A DNA stretch of 16,978 nt from an uncultured Hyphomicrobiales bacterium (lineage in GTDB: Bacteria; Pseudomonadota; Alphaproteobacteria; Rhizobiales; CAJQND01), in the NCBI GenBank assembly GCA_905479595.1, contig CAJQND010000061.1, forward strand, positions 1-16,978, given 5' to 3'. Below the pieces are notes generated by a model that saw nothing but the letters and a program-made list of their open reading frames with translations, had not been told where the DNA came from and made no database searches. The translations under genes were made by a program, and so were the position numbers. Numbering within the stretch: position 1 is the stretch's first letter; the number at the start of each line of letters is the position of its first letter. Below, in pieces: positions 7,826 to 15,151 of the stretch.

Positions 7826-8581
7826 CTATGCCGCTTCGGTTTCAAATTCGGCATAGCCATTTGCTTCCAGCTCCAGCGCCAGTTCCTTGCCGCCGGTTTT
7901 CACTACCCGGCCATTTGACAAGACATGCACCACATCGGGCACAATGTATTCCAGCAGGCGCTGATAATGGGTGATGACGATCATCGCGCGGTCTGGCGAG
8001 CGCAGGGCATTCACCCCTTCTGCAACAACGCGCAGGGCATCGATATCGAGGCCGGAATCGGTTTCATCCAACACGCAAAGCTTTGGCTCAAGCACTGCCA
8101 TTTGCAGAATCTCAGCGCGCTTTTTCTCACCACCGGAGAAGCCCACGTTAACCGGGCGTTTCAACATTTCCGGGCGCACTTTCAACTGTTGTGCTTTTTC
8201 TTTCACAAGCTTCATGAACGCAGGCGTGGTCAATTCCTCTTCACCGCGCGCCTTACGCTGGGCATTAAGGGCGGTACGCAGGAACGTCATTGTCGGTACG
8301 CCAGGAATTTCAATCGGATATTGAAACGCCAGAAAAAGTCCGGCTGAGGCGCGTTCTTCGATTTCCATATCCAGCAGGTCGGCGCCATCATACGTGACGG
8401 AACCTTCGGTCACTTCATAATCTTCCTTGCCCGACAAAACATATGACAGTGTCGATTTGCCGGAACCGTTCGGCCCCATAATCGCATGGACCTCTCCAGG
8501 ATTAACGGTCAGGTTAACTCCTTTAAGGATTTCAGTGTCTTCGTCGGCAATCTTCACATGAAGATTCTTGATATCCAGCAT
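7826..8581 (-). CDS. sufC: Fe-S cluster assembly ATPase SufC
   Basis: Cytoplasmic ABC-type ATPase (251 residues) that drives conformational change of the SufBCD complex; it is not a transporter. Walker A (GPNGSGKST) is at 36-44, the Q-loop FQYP at 86-89, the signature FSGGEKKR at 148-155, Walker B plus D-loop (CVLDETDSGLD) at 169-179 and the H-loop His205. All are intact and of SufC type. A strong AAAGGAAAG ribosome-binding site precedes ATG 8581. It follows sufB after a 94-base gap that contains two dyads, the largest gap within the operon. Confidence 0.98.
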   Translation of the reverse strand: MLDIKNLHVKIADEDTEILKGVNLTVNPGEVHAIMGPNGSGKSTLSYVLSGKEDYEVTEGSVTYDGADLLDMEIEERASAGLFLAFQYPIEIPGVPTMTFLRTALNAQRKARGEEELTTPAFMKLVKEKAQQLKVRPEMLKRPVNVGFSGGEKKRAEILQMAVLEPKLCVLDETDSGLDIDALRVVAEGVNALRSPDRAMIVITHYQRLLEYIVPDVVHVLSNGRVVKTGGKELALELEANGYAEFETEAA

Positions 8582-8602
8582 TTGTCTTTCCTTTAATCAC
8601 TG

Positions 8603-8643
8603 CCCGCCAGTGCGGGATAATTCTTTTAAACCTCATCATGAGG
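8603..8643. other. Two small dyads in the sufB-sufC gap
   Basis: CCCGC/GCGGG (8603-8607 and 8612-8616, loop CAGT) and CCTCAT/ATGAGG (8631-8636 and 8638-8643, single-base centre) lie in the only sizeable gap inside the suf operon. In the minus-strand message they fall between the sufB stop and the sufC ribosome-binding site. Neither is followed by a T-run. They may be a processing or stabilising structure that sets sufB:sufC ratio; this is inference from position alone. Confidence 0.4.
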
Positions 8644-8675
8644 CCCGGGATGGAAGTATGGAGAACTTGCGCCGT

Positions 8676-10196
8676 TTAACCGACACTTCCCTCCAAACTG
8701 ATCCCGATCAGTTTTTGTGTTTCAGCCATGAATTCCATCGGCAGATGTTGCAGAACATCGCGCACGAAGCCGTTGACGATGAGGGCAACCGCCTCTTCCT
8801 CGCCAAGACCGCGCTGGCGGGCATAGAACATCTGATCATCGGAAATCTTTGACGTGGTCGCCTCATGCTCAAACGTCGAAGACGAATTTTTCGCCTCGAT
8901 GTAAGGCACAGTATGCGCACCACATTTATCGCCTATCAGCAGAGAATCACACTGGGTGAAATTGCGTGCGCCGGTCGCCTTGCGGTGGGCGGAAACCAGG
9001 CCGCGATAGGTGTTTTGCGAATGGCCTGCCGAAATGCCCTTGGAAATGATCCGGCTCGAGGAATTCTTGCCAAGATGGATCATTTTGGTGCCTGAATCCA
9101 CCTGCTGGCGTCCGTTGGAAATGGCGATGGAATAGAACTCGCCACGGGAGTTTTCGCCACGCAAGATGCATGAGGGGTATTTCCACGTAATCGCCGAACC
9201 GGTTTCAACCTGGGTCCAGGAAATCTTGGAGTTCTTGCCCCGGCAATCGCCGCGTTTCGTGACGAAATTGTAGATCCCGCCCTTGCCGTTCGCATCGCCC
9301 GGGTACCAGTTCTGTACGGTCGAATACTTAATCTCCGCATCGTCCAGTGCCACCAGTTCCACCACAGCGGCATGAAGCTGGTTTTCATCGCGCATTGGGG
9401 CCGTGCAGCCTTCGAGATAGCTCACGTAAGATCCCTTTTCGGCGATAATCAGGGTGCGTTCAAACTGACCGGTGTTTTCCTCGTTGATACGGAAATAGGT
9501 GGAAAGCTCCATAGGACAGCGCACCCCTTCAGGGATGTACACAAACGATCCATCGGAGTAGACGGCCGAGTTGAGCGTCGCATAGAAATTATCCGACTGA
9601 GGCACCACGGTGCCGAGGTATTTCTTCACCAGTTCCGGGTGCTCTCTCACTGCTTCAGATATCGAGCAGAAGATCACGCCGGCCTTGGCCAGCTCTTTCT
9701 TGAACGTTGTAACCACCGAAACGGAATCAAACACCGCATCGATCGCCACGCGCCCTGACCCCATTTCGCCAACCCCGTCTTCATCGAGGGTACTTGGCTC
9801 ATCATGCTTGCGCACACCGGCAAGAATTTCCTGCTCTTTCAGAGGTATGCCGAGCTTGGCGTAGGTTTCCAACAAGATCGGGTCCACTTCATCAAGGCTT
9901 TTCGGGCCTTCAGTGGTTTTCGGCGCTGCGTAATAGTACAGATCCTGAAAATCGATCTTTGGATAATCAACCCGCGCCCAGTCTGGCTCTTCCATGGTTA
10001 GCCAGCGGCGGTAGGCCTCCAGACGCCATTCCAGCAGCCATTCCGGCTCATCATTTTTGCCAGAAATGTAGCGCACAATGTCTTCAGACAGGCCCTTGGG
10101 CGCAAGTTCGCTCTCAATTTCGGTTTTGAAACCGTATTTGTACTTGTCCACATCAACGCCGCGAACCTGTTCGATGGTATCTTGAACTGCAGCCAA
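8676..10196 (-). CDS. sufB: Fe-S cluster assembly scaffold subunit SufB (TTG start)
   Basis: Main scaffold subunit of SufBC2D (506 residues). Cys416 (in NFTQCDSLLIG), Glu445 (in STFEHEA) and Cys264 (in LEGCTAPM) correspond to E. coli SufB Cys405, Glu434 and Cys254, which are linked to sulfur transfer and cluster building. The N-terminus MAAVQDTIEQV matches the common alphaproteobacterial SufB start almost exactly, yet its first codon is TTG (10194-10196). GGAG sits seven bases upstream, no in-frame ATG lies upstream, and the next in-frame ATG is at codon 68, inside the conserved region. It starts 38 bases after the group I desulfurase gene. The weak start codon may tune SufB output. Confidence 0.97.
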   Translation of the reverse strand: MAAVQDTIEQVRGVDVDKYKYGFKTEIESELAPKGLSEDIVRYISGKNDEPEWLLEWRLEAYRRWLTMEEPDWARVDYPKIDFQDLYYYAAPKTTEGPKSLDEVDPILLETYAKLGIPLKEQEILAGVRKHDEPSTLDEDGVGEMGSGRVAIDAVFDSVSVVTTFKKELAKAGVIFCSISEAVREHPELVKKYLGTVVPQSDNFYATLNSAVYSDGSFVYIPEGVRCPMELSTYFRINEENTGQFERTLIIAEKGSYVSYLEGCTAPMRDENQLHAAVVELVALDDAEIKYSTVQNWYPGDANGKGGIYNFVTKRGDCRGKNSKISWTQVETGSAITWKYPSCILRGENSRGEFYSIAISNGRQQVDSGTKMIHLGKNSSSRIISKGISAGHSQNTYRGLVSAHRKATGARNFTQCDSLLIGDKCGAHTVPYIEAKNSSSTFEHEATTSKISDDQMFYARQRGLGEEEAVALIVNGFVRDVLQHLPMEFMAETQKLIGISLEGSVG

Positions 10197-10234
10197 ACCG
10201 CTTCTCCGTTCCTAAACCTTTAAACCCATACTGC

Positions 10235-11356
10235 TTACGCAGCTTCTCCTGCCGCGGGTTTCACCGCACGGCTGTTAATTTCTTCAAATGCCGCCAAAAA
10301 GGCGTCTACATCCGCTTTCGTGCTGGTCCAGCCAAAACTGACCCGGATCGCACCATTAGCTAGATCACCATTCGCACTCATGGCATCCAGCACATGAGAA
10401 CGGTGCACCTTGCCAGAAGAGCAGGCAGAACCGGAGCTCACCGCAATGCCAGCAAGATCGAGCGCAATGACCAGCATTTCAGCGCTCATTCCTGGCACGG
10501 CAAAAAAGCTGGTATTATTGAGCCGGTCTTCACCAGCGCCGAAAAACACAGCATCGCTGCGTACCCTCTTCACGCCCGCTTCCAACGCGTCGCGCAACAC
10601 CCGACATTCGACCGGTTCTTGCGCCACTTTCGCCGCTGCAGCACCAAAACCGGCAATACCGGAAATGTTTTCCGTGCCCGGACGCCGCCGCAATTCCTGG
10701 CCGCCGCCGTGCTGAAGCGCCCCGATTGCCATCGACGGCAGTGCAATCAATGCACCCGACCCTGCCGGGCCTCCAATTTTATGAGCGGAAATCGACAGAC
10801 AATCGACACCACTGAGCAACATATTGACCGGCATTTTGCCGCCAGCCTGTACCGCGTCACAAAAAACCACTGCGCCATGTTCATGGGCAAGTGCCGCCAC
10901 TTCGGAAATTGGCTGAACAACACCGGTTTCATTATTGGCCATCATCACGGCCACGAGCGCATTGCCCTCGCCCGCATTCAACAGCGTTTCCAGAGCTTTA
11001 AGATCAATAACGCCTTCAGATGTAACCGGAATGGTTTCTGTCGGTTTGCCGGAATTTCGCGCAGCATTAAGCACACAAGGGTGCTCGACAGCACTCATAA
11101 GAATGCGGTCGCATTTGTTACCTTTAATCACCAAATTGGCAACTTCGGTGCCACCTGAAGTAAACGTCACATCTGCAGCCCGCGCGCCAACAAGGCCTGC
11201 AACCTGTTCGCGGGCGCGTTCCAAAAGCGCCTTGGCAGCGCGGCCTTCGTTATGCACAGATGAGGCATTGCCCCCAAGGCAAAGTGCTGCAGAAACCGCT
11301 TCCATCGCCTCCGGGCGCACTGGCGTGGTGGCATTATGGTCAAGATATGACCTCAT
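10235..11356 (-). CDS. Cysteine desulfurase, group I (NifS/IscS-like; called SufS2 in comparative studies)
   Basis: PLP-dependent cysteine desulfurase of 373 residues, distinct from SufS in the same operon. His92 (AVEHPC), Asp167 and Gln170 (FCDAVQAGG), the PLP lysine Lys193 (SAHKIGGPAGSG) and the sulfur-accepting Cys312 (SSGSACSSGKV) are all present, so it should be active. The longer SGSAC loop marks group I, the IscS/NifS type, which normally donates sulfur widely without SufE. Its start shares ATGA with the iscR stop, indicating translational coupling. It may supply sulfur directly to SufB or to other pathways such as tRNA thiolation. The exact partner cannot be read from sequence. Confidence 0.94.
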   Translation of the reverse strand: MRSYLDHNATTPVRPEAMEAVSAALCLGGNASSVHNEGRAAKALLERAREQVAGLVGARAADVTFTSGGTEVANLVIKGNKCDRILMSAVEHPCVLNAARNSGKPTETIPVTSEGVIDLKALETLLNAGEGNALVAVMMANNETGVVQPISEVAALAHEHGAVVFCDAVQAGGKMPVNMLLSGVDCLSISAHKIGGPAGSGALIALPSMAIGALQHGGGQELRRRPGTENISGIAGFGAAAAKVAQEPVECRVLRDALEAGVKRVRSDAVFFGAGEDRLNNTSFFAVPGMSAEMLVIALDLAGIAVSSGSACSSGKVHRSHVLDAMSANGDLANGAIRVSFGWTSTKADVDAFLAAFEEINSRAVKPAAGEAA

Positions 11357-11820
11357 GCCTGACTCCTCACCGTAGGTGCTTTCGCCCGGCGCACGCTTGC
11401 AGCCAGGGCCAGATTGCGTTTTTCAGCCACGTCGCCGAGGGTAACAGCGGCCAAAAAGCCGTAAACCTGGCGGCCAAGAGCTGCCCACAATTCGTGCGTA
11501 TTACACTTTTCGCCATCCACGCAGCCGTCAATGGCGTCGCCCTGGCAGCGCGTCACCTGAAGGGGTTCATCCACTGCCGTGACAATATCAGCGATGCAAA
11601 TTTCATCTGCGTTATGGGCCAACGTATAACCGCCACCCGGCCCGCGCACGCTATTCACCAGGCCGTTTTTGCGCAACTGACCAAACAATTGTTCAAGAAA
11701 CGCCTGGGAAATACCCTGACGGCCAGAAATATCGCCCAATGACACCGGCGCACCGATAGAATTGATCGCAATATCTGACATTGCCATGACGGCATATCTG
11801 CCTCTGGTTGACAGTTTCAT
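11353..11820 (-). CDS. iscR: Rrf2-family iron-sulfur regulator IscR
   Basis: Winged-helix regulator (155 residues) that senses Fe-S status by binding a cluster. The N-terminus MKLSTRGRYAVMAMSDIA and the wing motif RGPGGGYTLA (59-68) are typical IscR. Ligand candidates are Cys92, Cys100, Cys106 and His109: Cys-X7-Cys-X5-Cys-X2-His. E. coli IscR has X5 in the first gap; the X7 spacing recalls rhizobial RirA (Cys91/99/105), but the rest of the protein is IscR-like. As first gene of the operon, with an IscR-type site in its promoter region, it is probably autoregulatory. AAGG lies about 10 bases before ATG 11820. Confidence 0.94.
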   Translation of the reverse strand: MKLSTRGRYAVMAMSDIAINSIGAPVSLGDISGRQGISQAFLEQLFGQLRKNGLVNSVRGPGGGYTLAHNADEICIADIVTAVDEPLQVTRCQGDAIDGCVDGEKCNTHELWAALGRQVYGFLAAVTLGDVAEKRNLALAASVRRAKAPTVRSQA

Positions 11821-11949
11821 CGTTGAATTGCCTTTTATTCCTCACAAATGCTGCGCAAGCGCATGATTTTCTTGCACTTGCCCCATGTTTCCATGCTATC
11901 AACCGGCCCTTGAGAGGGTTGAAGAACGGGGCATGGGTTGCATCCGGTT
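11821..11949 (-). other. Long iscR leader with possible fold
   Basis: If transcription starts near 11965, the iscR message has a leader of roughly 140 bases. It contains a nested dyad: TGCCCC (11879-11884) with GGGGCA (11928-11933) enclosing CAACC (11900-11904) and GGTTG (11917-11921). The loop also contains an alternative CCCT/AGGG pairing. No known riboswitch class is recognisable. A transcript start inside the stretch is also possible. Confidence 0.3.
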
Positions 11950-11966
11950 TCTTGAACCATTCTAAA
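11950..11966. promoter_or_regulatory. Putative Irr-type iron control element (ICE box)
   Basis: Read on the minus strand this is TTTAGAATGGTTCAAGA. From memory, the rhizobial ICE consensus is TTTAGAAyGrTTCTAAA, which gives 15 of 17 matches, with one half-site (TTTAGAA) and the central yGr perfect. In Hyphomicrobiales, Irr binds such boxes and represses iron-consuming genes when iron and heme are low. The box lies just downstream of the putative iscR -10, so a bound protein would block the start; it also overlaps the -35 of the divergent promoter. No irr gene is in the window. The match is seen; function is inferred. Confidence 0.55.
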
Positions 11967-11971
11967 GAACA

Positions 11972-11998
11972 CCTATATTTCCTGACTACGGGAGTCAA
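11972..11998 (-). promoter_or_regulatory. Candidate promoter of the iscR-suf operon
   Basis: On the minus strand a TTGACT -35 (11993-11998) is followed by TATAGG (11972-11977) after 15 bases, or by TAGGTG after 17. The -35 is good; the short spacer or the poor alternative -10 suggests a weak promoter needing relief from regulation. The -35 is part of the putative IscR site. Confidence 0.45.
11974..11979 (+). promoter_or_regulatory. Candidate divergent promoter for the alpha/beta hydrolase
   Basis: On the plus strand TTGAAC (11952-11957) lies 16 bases before TATATT (11974-11979); read as CTTGAA and CTATAT it resembles the alphaproteobacterial housekeeping pattern. Initiation would fall near 11986, giving a leader of about 60 bases for the hydrolase. 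It overlaps the iscR promoter back to back. The ICE-like box covers its -35 and the IscR-like box its start site. Confidence 0.45.
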
Positions 11999-12002
11999 GT
12001 AA
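11978..12002. promoter_or_regulatory. Putative IscR type-1 binding site
   Basis: Read on the minus strand, the core is TTGACT-CCCGT-AGTCAG (11982-11998). The E. coli type-1 IscR consensus, as I recall it, has YYGACT, five bases, AGTCRR, plus short flanks. The two core arms match completely and 18 of 25 positions match overall; most mismatches are in the GC-rich centre. Type-1 sites are bound by cluster-loaded IscR for repression. It covers the putative -35 of iscR, as expected for autorepression of the suf operon. Confidence 0.6.
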
Positions 12003-12047
12003 TCAATGGTGCCCACTAACAGATAATCCGACCAACCGGAAACCAAC

Positions 12048-12713
12048 ATGCCTGAAGTGATTTTTAACGGCCCGGCCGGCCGCCTCGAAGGCCGCTATCA
12101 CCACAATAAAGGTCCGAACGCGCCAACCGCGATTCTCCTGCATCCGCACCCGCAATTTGGCGGCACGATGAACAATCCTATTGTTCATGCGCTGTATTAT
12201 GCGTTTATCGAGCGGGACTTCTCGGTCATGCGGTTTAATTTTCGCGGCGTTGGACGCAGCCAGGGATTGTTTGACAATGGCGTTGGAGAATTATCCGACG
12301 CTGCTGCCGCACTCGACTGGATGCAAGGGTTCAACCGCGATGCACGCACCTGCTGGATTGGCGGTGTGTCGTTTGGTGCCTGGATTTCCATGCAGTTGTT
12401 GATGCGTCGTCCGGAAGTTGACGGGTTTCTGTCGATTGCTCCAATGGCCAATCATTACGATTTCTCGTTCCTCGCACCCTGCCCGGCTTCGGGCCTGTTT
12501 GTGCATGGGGACAATGATTCTGTGACGCCGCTGGAAGATGTCGACAAACTGGTGGAACGGCTCAGAACCCAAAAGGGAATCATCATCGACAACGAAGTGG
12601 TGCCCGGGGCCAATCACTTCTTTGAAGAAAAAACCGATGAGTTGATGAAGCTTGTTGAAGACTATCTCGACATGCGTCTGGAACTCGACGGGGTGCGTTC
12701 CAGAGACGATTGA
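12048..12713 (+). CDS. Alpha/beta hydrolase (COG2945-like)
   Basis: Small single-domain cytoplasmic alpha/beta hydrolase of 221 residues with no signal peptide. The HPHPQFGGTMNN loop (32-43) follows the first core strands, the nucleophile elbow is GVSFGA with Ser108, the acid is probably Asp157 in HGDNDSVTP, and the catalytic histidine is His190 in GANHFF. The family acts on unknown esters or related substrates. ATG 12048 begins at a natural N-terminus, with GGAA about eight bases upstream. It is transcribed divergently from the iscR-suf operon and shares its control region, so it may respond to the same signals. Its last 52 bases overlap the 3' end of anmK on the opposite strand. Confidence 0.88.
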   Translation: MPEVIFNGPAGRLEGRYHHNKGPNAPTAILLHPHPQFGGTMNNPIVHALYYAFIERDFSVMRFNFRGVGRSQGLFDNGVGELSDAAAALDWMQGFNRDARTCWIGGVSFGAWISMQLLMRRPEVDGFLSIAPMANHYDFSFLAPCPASGLFVHGDNDSVTPLEDVDKLVERLRTQKGIIIDNEVVPGANHFFEEKTDELMKLVEDYLDMRLELDGVRSRDD

Positions 12714-13807
12714 TGCCAAACGCCCCCGGTGACCGGCTGGCCAATCCCTGTTGTACCGGGAAAAGTCAGCGGTAAGCCTTTCAGGGAGCGCACGGCGAGA
12801 TAAGCAAAAGCTTCGGCCTCGATGGTAGCACTGTCGAGGCCGATATCATTTGCAGTCATAACTTTACCCGGCAGTTCTGCAGCGAGCATGCCCATTAACG
12901 TGGCATTCCGCGCGCCGCCGCCACAAATAACCCAGGCTTGCGGGGTTTGCGGAAAATGCGCCTGCGCCTTGGAAAGGGATGCAGCGGTGAACGCAGTTAG
13001 CGTGGCTGCACCATCAGCAAGGTTCATCCCAGCCACGCTGTCTGCTGAAAAATCATACCGGTCGAGAGATTTTGGCGGCCCTTCGGCAAAGTAATCATTA
13101 TTGAGCATGGCAGCGATGCGGGCCTGATCGGGCGTGCCGCCGGCAGCGATCTTTCCACCATCATCGAATGGAAGACCGGCATGCGCTTTCACCCATTCAT
13201 CCACCAGCACATTTCCAGGGCCCGTATCGAAAGCAATCAGTGTGTCATCAGCACCAATGAAGGTGACATTTCCAACCCCGCCGATATTGACGAACACCAC
13301 CGGGCGCAGATCAATCTTGCTGGCCATAGCGCGGTGATAAGCCGGTGCCAGGGGCGCGCCCTGGCCACCCGCCACCATGTCAGCGGCGCGCATGTCAGCC
13401 ATCACGTTAATGCCGGTGGCCGCGGCCAATTCAGAACCATCGCCAAGTTGGACCGTCAATCCGATCTCGGGGCGGTGCAAAACCGTTTGGCCGTGAAAAC
13501 CGATTATGTCGATATCAGAATCGGTTAAGCCGTTTTGCTGCAAAAATGAGTCAACTACCTCAACATGTCGTTGAGTAAGTTGAGATTCTGATTCAACCAG
13601 ACTTCCAGGCCGGGCATTGCGGTCTGTCATTGTTTTTGCATCGCTGATTGCACGGCTCAGCAGAGTGCGAAACTCTTGATCATAGGCAAATTCAGCATTG
13701 GGTCCCCGCTCGACAATATCAACGCCGTCTGTGCGTACCAGTGCCACATCAATGCCATCCATTGAGGTGCCGCTCATCAATCCGATCGCCGTAAGTACTT
13801 CCACCAT
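12662..13807 (-). CDS. anmK: Anhydro-N-acetylmuramic acid kinase AnmK
   Basis: Recycles cell-wall sugar: cleaves and phosphorylates 1,6-anhydro-MurNAc with ATP to give MurNAc-6-phosphate in the cytoplasm. The protein has 381 residues (E. coli about 369). Visible family motifs are GLMSGTSMDGID (9-20), FHGQTV (104-109), VNIGGVGN (173-180), the catalytic Asp194 in FDTGPGN, and LDSATIEAEAFAYLA near the end. ATG 13807 has GGAGG five bases upstream; in-frame codons further upstream run into the tyrS start. After the conserved TFPGTTG ending, about 28 residues continue as a low-complexity tail read through the antisense of the hydrolase 3' end. Confidence 0.96.
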   Translation of the reverse strand: MVEVLTAIGLMSGTSMDGIDVALVRTDGVDIVERGPNAEFAYDQEFRTLLSRAISDAKTMTDRNARPGSLVESESQLTQRHVEVVDSFLQQNGLTDSDIDIIGFHGQTVLHRPEIGLTVQLGDGSELAAATGINVMADMRAADMVAGGQGAPLAPAYHRAMASKIDLRPVVFVNIGGVGNVTFIGADDTLIAFDTGPGNVLVDEWVKAHAGLPFDDGGKIAAGGTPDQARIAAMLNNDYFAEGPPKSLDRYDFSADSVAGMNLADGAATLTAFTAASLSKAQAHFPQTPQAWVICGGGARNATLMGMLAAELPGKVMTANDIGLDSATIEAEAFAYLAVRSLKGLPLTFPGTTGIGQPVTGGVWHQSSLERTPSSSRRMSR

Positions 13808-13889
13808 GTGGCCCTCCATGTTATGAGCCCCGCCAAGGTCTCTGGGCCTGAAGTTACACCCTTTACAGATTCCCGCAACGGCGAAGCAA

Positions 13890-15137
13890 ATGACCAAATT
13901 CAAATCCGACTTTCTGCGCGTGCTTGATGAGCGCGGTTTTATCCACCAGTGTTCCGATGCCGAAGGCCTTGATCAAGCTGCATTGGATGGGATCATCACC
14001 GCCTATATCGGGTTTGACTGCACCGCCCCCAGCCTGCATGCGGGCTCGCTGGTGCAGATCATGATGCTTTACTGGATGCAACAGACAGGTCATCGCCCCA
14101 TCGCGCTTATGGGTGGCGGCACCAGCAAGGTGGGCGACCCTTCCGGCAAGGATGAAAGCCGCAAGATGCTCACCGACGATGACATTGCGGCCAATATGGC
14201 CGGCATCAGGAAAATCTTTGAGCAATTGCTTACTTTTGGTGATGGCCCAACGGAAGCGTTGATGGTCAACAATGATGACTGGTTGAAAGAGCTGAACTAC
14301 ATCTCGTTCCTGCGCGATTTCGGGCCGCATTTCACCATAAACCGCATGCTCACATTCGATTCTGTGAAGCTGCGCCTCGACCGCGAGCAGCCTCTCACCT
14401 TGCTTGAGTTCAACTACATGGTGCTACAGGCCTATGACTACCTCGAGCTCACCCGGCGTCATGGCTGCACTCTTCAGATGGGTGGCTCAGACCAGTGGGG
14501 CAATATCGTCAACGGCATGGAACTCACCCGCCGGGTGGATGGCAAGCATGTTTTTGCCCTCACCACCCCGCTATTGGCAACCTCATCAGGCGCAAAGATG
14601 GGTAAAACCGCTTCCGGCGCGGTTTGGCTTAATGCCGACATGCTCCAGCCTTACGAATACTGGCAGTACTTCAGAAACACCGAAGACAACGACGTGGGCC
14701 GTTTCCTGCGCCTTTTCACCACATTATCACTGGACGAAGTCGCACGGCTTGAAGCCCTGCAAGGTAATGAGCTGAATGAGGCCAAGAAGGTGCTGGCAAC
14801 CGAAGCAACCGCCATGGTGCATGGCCGCGACGCAGCAGAAGCCTCAAAGGAAACCGCCCGTCGCACTTTCGAACAAGGTGGCGCAGCGGAAGGCTTACCC
14901 AGCTTTGATATCGATCTGGCTTCCGGGCTTGGCGTGCTCAGTGCGCTGGTGGCAACAGGGTTCGCCAAATCCAACGGCGAAGCACGCCGCCATATCAAAG
15001 GCGGCGGTGTGCGGATAAACGACGTGCAGATCACCGATGAGGCGATGGAGCTTAGCGCGGCAAACCTCAACACCGATGGTGCAATCAAGCTTTCATTTGG
15101 AAAGAAAAAGCACGCCCTGCTGAAACCAGGCGGCTAA
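13890..15137 (+). CDS. tyrS: Tyrosyl-tRNA synthetase TyrS
   Basis: Class I aminoacyl-tRNA synthetase (415 residues) charging tRNA-Tyr. The HIGH-equivalent is HAGSL (50-54, in TAPSLHAGSL), the tyrosine-site region includes GGSDQWGNI (198-206), the KMSKS-equivalent is KMGKT (236-240), and an S4 RNA-binding domain covers about 345-410 (SNGEARRHIKGGGVRIND). The start ATG is 82 bases from the divergent anmK start; only a weak GGCGAAG precedes it. It ends 14 bases before the convergent M23 peptidase gene. Length and motifs are normal for the family. Confidence 0.97.
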   Translation: MTKFKSDFLRVLDERGFIHQCSDAEGLDQAALDGIITAYIGFDCTAPSLHAGSLVQIMMLYWMQQTGHRPIALMGGGTSKVGDPSGKDESRKMLTDDDIAANMAGIRKIFEQLLTFGDGPTEALMVNNDDWLKELNYISFLRDFGPHFTINRMLTFDSVKLRLDREQPLTLLEFNYMVLQAYDYLELTRRHGCTLQMGGSDQWGNIVNGMELTRRVDGKHVFALTTPLLATSSGAKMGKTASGAVWLNADMLQPYEYWQYFRNTEDNDVGRFLRLFTTLSLDEVARLEALQGNELNEAKKVLATEATAMVHGRDAAEASKETARRTFEQGGAAEGLPSFDIDLASGLGVLSALVATGFAKSNGEARRHIKGGGVRINDVQITDEAMELSAANLNTDGAIKLSFGKKKHALLKPGG

Positions 15138-15151
15138 TCGGACAGGTTTTC

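Noticed and set aside
13808..13903. 32-codon upstream extension of AnmK
   Set aside because: It lacks family similarity and overlaps the tyrS start; ATG 13807 has an excellent GGAGG five bases upstream.
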